A program made the translations under genes and the position numbers. Shown here one piece after another: positions 24,053-25,335 of a stretch of DNA of 25,335 nucleotides; position 1 is the first letter of the stretch, and the number at the start of each line of letters is the position of its first letter. The stretch comes from Clostridia bacterium (GTDB lineage Bacteria; Bacillota; Clostridia; Oscillospirales; CAG-272). The notes beneath the pieces are model-generated. The model was given only the letters and a program-made list of their open reading frames with translations, had not been told where the DNA came from and searched no databases. The stretch is from the NCBI GenBank assembly GCA_900770605.1, contig CAAGKS010000010.1:1-25335 (forward strand), read 5' to 3'.

Positions 24053-24083
24053 GCGGTGAGCGAAAGGAACTTTCGCCCACCGC
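24053..24083 (-). other. Stable hairpin after the binding-protein gene
   Basis: 14-base arms (24053-24066 and 24070-24083) enclose a 3-base loop. One pair (24059 with 24077) is a G-U wobble in minus-strand RNA but an A-C mismatch in plus-strand RNA, so the stem fits the opp transcript. No long T-run follows on the minus strand, so it looks more like an mRNA-stabilising stem than a terminator. Confidence 0.55.
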
Positions 24084-24123
24084 ATTTTTATTGCTTAGTA
24101 AATTTCAGAAATATATTCTAAAA

Positions 24124-25335
24124 TTACTCGCCCTTCTTGTACTCAGTAGAGAGGTCGTTGTTGTTCTGAGCAACAAATGCCTGCCACTCAGCGTCAGTGT
24201 ACTCAACAACCATGTATCTGAGACCGCCGAAGCCCATGAAGGTGTTGTACTCATCAGCGAACTGAGAGAACTTAGCGCCAAGGAAGGAACCATCGTATTC
24301 ACCGATAAGCATTACAGAGCGAGCTTCCTTGATGGTGAGCTCCTCGAGAGCTGCGAGGATAACAAGTCTTGCTTCTGTAGGAGCGAAGCCTGCATCCCAG
24401 TTATACTTCTGAGGTGCGCCCTTCTCGGTTGCAAGACCGTTGAGGCAGTAGAACCAGTTCTGAGCGCTCATCGTAATGGTCTGACCAGCACCCTCGTAGT
24501 CGCCTGCGGGAAGTGTGATGGTTACATCAACGATGGAGGTATCCCAGTACTCGTGGTAGTTAAGGCTATCATCGGGATCAACGAATGCACCAATGATATC
24601 GAAGGGGTTGAATGCGTTACCGGAGAAGCCGTAACCGAAACCGATCTGTGTAGCGCCGCTACGGAATGCATCGGACCAGCCGCTACCAGCGGAAGCGTCG
24701 AATACAACCTTGATCTTGCCTTCGAGAACTGTACCTGCTACGAGATCATCAAGAACACCCTGGAGATATGCAGCACGGTCTCTCTGCTTCTGAGTATCGG
24801 TGGATGCGCCGTAAACGAAGGTGATATCCTTTGTTGCGTCGTAGCCGTAGTACTCAGCGTTGTTGGTAAGCTCGGTGATAGCTTCAGCGAGTTTCTGCTT
24901 AGCAACTGTGGGGTTGTAACCGGAGAGTGCGTATGTAGCCTCTTCGAGAGTAAGACCGTTGAGGTCGCCGGAAGACCACTTACCGTCAGCGCCCTTGGTG
25001 AAGCCGTAAGCGCGGAGGAGTCCTTCCTGAGCCTCTATGGTGTTACGATATACACCGCTGTCCTCGAGGGATGCGCTGTTTTCGATATCGTAGTAGTACA
25101 TAGAGTTAACAAGACCGAGACAAGCGATTGCTGTACCGGGCCAGATGGTCTCAACAACGTCTGCTCTGTTGAGAGCGAGGGAGAATGCATGTCTGAACTG
25201 CTGGATAGCGAGAATACCGTTGTTATTGCCGCTAGCCTTGAGTACAGGGAGGTTGCTGTAAAGCTGCATACCGAATGTACCTGTACCGGGAGTGTAGCTT
25301 ACGTACTTGGAATCCTTGTAGTCAGCAATGTTCTC
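24124..25335 (-). CDS. oppA: Extracellular solute-binding protein, family 5 (OppA-like), C-terminal part
   Basis: This would be the lipoprotein that captures the peptide and hands it to OppBC. The frame runs off the right edge: 403 residues are visible, while the signal peptide, lipobox and N-terminal lobe are outside. Supporting segments are QFRHAFSLALNRADVVETIWPGTAI, which resembles the family's VRQALSYAIDREAI motif, and the later GFGYGFSGNAFNPFDIIGAF, together with position directly upstream of oppB. The similarity to textbook OppA is distant, so the ligand cannot be named. The C-terminus (MVVEYTDAEWQAFVAQNNND) shows no unusual feature. It is the first visible gene of the importer transcript, whose promoter is also outside. 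Confidence 0.85.
   Translation of the reverse strand, partial: ENIADYKDSKYVSYTPGTGTFGMQLYSNLPVLKASGNNNGILAIQQFRHAFSLALNRADVVETIWPGTAIACLGLVNSMYYYDIENSASLEDSGVYRNTIEAQEGLLRAYGFTKGADGKWSSGDLNGLTLEEATYALSGYNPTVAKQKLAEAITELTNNAEYYGYDATKDITFVYGASTDTQKQRDRAAYLQGVLDDLVAGTVLEGKIKVVFDASAGSGWSDAFRSGATQIGFGYGFSGNAFNPFDIIGAFVDPDDSLNYHEYWDTSIVDVTITLPAGDYEGAGQTITMSAQNWFYCLNGLATEKGAPQKYNWDAGFAPTEARLVILAALEELTIKEARSVMLIGEYDGSFLGAKFSQFADEYNTFMGFGGLRYMVVEYTDAEWQAFVAQNNNDLSTEYKKGE

Larger units (their letters stand above)
23814..24123 (-). other. Intergenic region between binding-protein gene and oppB, rich in inverted repeats
   Basis: This 310-base stretch has no gene that I can support. In transcript order it holds a stem just after the binding-protein stop (24053-24083), a long imperfect inverted repeat (23896-23962), a perfect palindrome that overlaps one arm of it (23891-23908), and a small terminator-like hairpin (23857-23880). 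The rest is AT-rich with T-runs. No good promoter was found. The layout suggests differential expression within one transcript, with the binding protein made in excess. Confidence 0.6.

Overview
The window reads as ordinary chromosome of an anaerobic, probably spore-forming member of the Clostridia. The evidence is the Gram-positive style rpoB-rpoC pair, a SipL-like spore-coat morphogenesis protein behind a sigma-E-like promoter, QueH, a PDZ/radical-SAM DUF512 protein next to der, strong GGAGG ribosome binding sites and consensus TTGACA-17-TATAAT promoters. Species cannot be named from the sequence alone. No rRNA, tRNA, CRISPR array or insertion sequence is visible.

Layout. (1) 1-5667, plus strand: the 3' part of rpoB, complete rpoC and a strong terminator. 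(2) 5681-12398, minus strand: enolase, then a tight operon read from 12370-12398 in the order DUF512 radical-SAM protein, der, obg, ppa, queH. It joins two ribosome-assembly GTPases with pyrophosphate removal and tRNA queuosine synthesis. (3) 12431-15397, plus strand: the SipL-like protein and an acyltransferase fused to a zinc-ribbon tail, each with its own promoter. (4) 15400-16059: a small divergent pair, an XRE-type regulator and a SLOG-fold protein, with back-to-back promoters and palindromic operators. (5) 16155-17287, plus strand: a lone initiating sugar transferase and a small HTH gene split by a frameshift. (6) 17290-25335, minus strand: an oligopeptide-type ABC importer in the order binding protein (partial), permeases OppB and OppC, ATPases OppD and OppF, then a DUF3899 membrane protein.

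The most unusual feature is the importer. OppC carries about 200 extra extracytoplasmic residues. OppD carries about 390 extra, mostly helical residues between its Q-loop and ABC signature. OppF carries about 95 extra charged, coiled-coil-like residues before its Q-loop. All ATPase motifs are kept, so the transporter looks functional but elaborated at three separate sites. The 310-base gap between the binding-protein gene and oppB holds several inverted repeats and a competing hairpin arrangement, probably setting different expression levels along the operon. Second in interest is the XRE/SLOG pair, which looks like a self-regulated small accessory module of unknown function.
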